Below are positions 35,570 to 36,538 of a DNA stretch of 36,538 nucleotides, piece by piece. Source of the DNA: JACQFK01 sp964619955 (GTDB lineage Bacteria > Planctomycetota > MHYJ01 > JACPRB01); assembly GCA_964619955.1 (NCBI GenBank), contig CAZUJF010000048.1, positions 1 through 36,538 on the forward strand. Reading direction: 5' to 3'. The notes below the pieces were generated by a model that was not told where the DNA came from, searched no databases, and saw only the letters and a list, made by a program, of their open reading frames with translations. Both the position numbers and the translations under genes were made by a program. Each line of letters begins with the position of its first letter. The stretch's first letter is position 1.

Positions 35570-35815
35570 CTAGGGCAGCCGCTTGTGCGTGCCGTCGCAG
35601 CGCGCGATGTTGGCCGAGCGCTTGCAGCCGCACCAGGCGACCTTGCCGTCCTGCTCGATCGTGACCTTCACCGGCGTCTTGCCGGTGCCGGACGTCGCAT
35701 GCGATCCGTCGCAGAAGGGCTGCGTCTTTGAGAAGCCGCAGGAGCACCAGTGATAGTCGCCCGCCTTCATGTCCATCACGTAAGGCTTCTTTTGCGGGAT
35801 CGCGGGGTCGACCAT
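35570..35815 (-). CDS. Twin CDGSH iron-sulfur domain protein
   Basis: 81 residues with two CDGSH-type zinc-finger-like motifs: CSCGFSKTQPFCDGSH (C24, C26, C35, H39) and CGCKRSANIARCDGTH (C62, C64, C73, H77). Each three-Cys-one-His set should hold a [2Fe-2S] cluster, redox active and pH sensitive as in mitoNEET-like proteins. The protein is soluble, with no signal peptide. The start ATG 35813-35815 is preceded by AAAGGA. It is first in the operon with the GAF-like and FrnE-like genes, hinting at a shared redox role. The spacing between the two motifs is consistent with a bacterial tandem CDGSH protein. Confidence 0.93.
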   Translation of the reverse strand: MVDPAIPQKKPYVMDMKAGDYHWCSCGFSKTQPFCDGSHATSGTGKTPVKVTIEQDGKVAWCGCKRSANIARCDGTHKRLP

Positions 35816-35839
35816 GGGAGTCCTTTCAAAGTCAGACAG

Positions 35840-36078
35840 GCGTTATACGATCTTCGCGGACCGCCGGAAAGCCTCCGCTACTGGAAATCGGAGGCGGGGG
35901 CCTCAATCGGCGAGAGCGACGAGTGGGGGTGGCGGGCCGCGAGGGATCCCGTGACGAACGACGACCTGCACGCGACGTGCTGGGGATCGACCACGAGAAG
36001 CCGGTCATGCGCCACAACGGCGCCGACCGCCGCCTCACGGACGTGCACGGCCACGGGCTGCGCGGCCTGCTGGCGTAG
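35840..36078 (+). pseudogene. Possible frameshifted coding remnant, unrecognised
   Basis: The 371-bp space between the CDGSH start and clpS holds no intact gene. On the plus strand, frame 2 reads LYDLRGPPESLRYWKSEAG and onward to DPVTNDDLHATCWG with high third-position GC. Near the GGGG run at 35982-35985 the coding-like signal switches to frame 1, reading IDHEKPVMRHNGADRRLTD and VHGHGLRGLLA to TAG 36076-36078, with nearly all third positions G or C. One missing G would join the two. No start codon or known family is evident, so this may be a decayed gene, a sequencing indel, or chance. The remaining part, 36079-36186, holds only the clpS promoter candidate. Confidence 0.25.
35842..35847 (-). 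promoter_or_regulatory. Candidate -10 element for the CDGSH/GAF-like/FrnE operon
   Basis: TATAAC on the minus strand, about 26 bases before the CDGSH start codon. Spacing to the start is suitable, but the -35 position (TTTCCG) is a poor match. The -10 sequence lies within the stretch that also shows a plus-strand coding-like remnant. Confidence 0.3.
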
Positions 36079-36130
36079 CGGCTTGATCAAACCAAGGTAG
36101 CGAGCAGCGCGGGGCCGCGGAGTCCGGGGG

Positions 36131-36136
36131 TATAAT
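36131..36136 (+). promoter_or_regulatory. Candidate -10 element for clpS
   Basis: A perfect TATAAT at 36131-36136, 50 bases before the clpS ATG. AT-rich hexamers are rare in this GC-rich window, which makes it noticeable. No good -35 (TTGACA) sits 16-18 bases upstream; that stretch is GC-rich (GCAGCGCGGGGCC). It may rely on other contacts or be chance. Confidence 0.4.
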
Positions 36137-36186
36137 TCATCTGCATGTTCCGCGCAGGTGCTTTTCGCCAGGCGGGTCTCGTCTAG

Positions 36187-36486
36187 ATGCCCGTCCTTGA
36201 GGCGAAGCCCGAGGTTGAGGAGCGCACGCAGCTGGCGCCGCGCTACCGGGTCCTGCTGCACAACGACGACGTCACGCCCATGGACTTCGTCGTCGATGTC
36301 CTGACCCGGATCTTCGGCCTCGGCGGCTTCCGCGCCTTTCGCGTGATGCTCGAGGCCCACCGCAAAGGCGTCGCACATGTCGTCAGCGAGCCTCTCGAGC
36401 GCGCCGAAGCCCACGTGGACCAGGCCCGATCCCTCGCCCGCACCCGCGGGTACCCGCTCAGTTTCTCGATCGAGCCCGAGGTCTAG
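36187..36486 (+). CDS. clpS: ATP-dependent Clp protease adaptor ClpS
   Basis: 99 residues. The core YRVLLHNDDVTPMDFVVDVL contains the N-degron pocket residues (HNDD and the following TPMDFV block). The second conserved block, VMLEAHRKGVAHVV, includes the conserved His. The C-terminal helix 'ERAEAHVDQARSLARTRGYPLSFSIE' is usual. ClpS delivers N-degron substrates to ClpA(P). An in-frame TAG directly precedes ATG 36187, fixing the start. A TATAAT lies about 50 bases upstream. No clpA is visible in the remaining 52 bases, which show nothing else. Confidence 0.95.
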   Translation: MPVLEAKPEVEERTQLAPRYRVLLHNDDVTPMDFVVDVLTRIFGLGGFRAFRVMLEAHRKGVAHVVSEPLERAEAHVDQARSLARTRGYPLSFSIEPEV

Positions 36487-36538
36487 CCCAACTTCGCCAG
36501 TTAACCGTGAAAAAGGCCATTTCTGAGTCGTTTGAGCG

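Overview
This is a GC-rich bacterial chromosome segment, densely packed, with about thirty protein genes and no rRNA, tRNA, CRISPR array or insertion sequence that I can see. The gene content points to a Gram-negative heterotroph, most likely Planctomycetota or a neighbouring PVC/Acidobacteria-like lineage. The clues are an ECF sigma factor of the 'STCWTLI' type coupled to a Ser/Thr kinase-like protein, a DUF1080 (3-keto-disaccharide hydrolase) protein, a redoxin-cytochrome-copper monooxygenase fusion, and many secreted beta-propeller and TPR proteins. This assignment is an inference from gene families, not from a marker gene.

Layout. 1-295: end of biosynthetic arginine decarboxylase. 298-5557 (minus): ECF sigma factor, kinase-like protein, zwf, pgl and an NHL-repeat protein, closely spaced. 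5684-7447 (plus): three-domain redox enzyme. 7448-16744 (minus): a long run reading beta-barrel, small secreted protein, FecR-domain protein, secreted beta-propeller with a C-terminal sorting tail, CHASE2 adenylate cyclase, methyltransferase and cytochrome c lipoprotein. 16809-20764 (minus): beta-propeller/TPR protein coupled to a TPR/trypsin-like protease. 20946-21695 (plus): DUF1080 protein. 21705-26432 (minus): secreted cyclophilin, TerB-like protein and a large secreted protein of unknown role. 26484-30217 (minus): DPP-IV-type lipoprotein peptidase coupled to a POT peptide transporter. 30399-33895 (plus): complete RbsB/RbsA/RbsC-type sugar ABC importer, followed by a membrane-anchored PDZ protein. 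34481-35815 (minus): a CDGSH protein, a GAF-like protein and a FrnE/DsbA-like oxidoreductase. 36187-36486 (plus): ClpS.

The most notable discovery is at 35090-35092. The FrnE/DsbA-like gene has an in-frame TGA exactly where the first cysteine of its CPWC active site belongs. The start is a GTG translationally coupled to the upstream gene, and a stem-loop able to act as a bacterial SECIS follows the TGA directly. I read this as a selenoprotein with a U-P-W-C active site. Ordinary gene calling would start it inside the gene and lose the active site.

Other points of interest are the CHASE2 cyclase/FecR/outer-membrane operon (a candidate surface-to-cAMP signalling system), a kinase-like protein whose catalytic HRD aspartate is replaced by glycine, the redoxin-cytochrome c-PHM fusion, and a recurring style of very short signal peptide followed by Gln. 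Translation is tightly coupled throughout: eight gene junctions are 4-base ATGA or GTGA overlaps.
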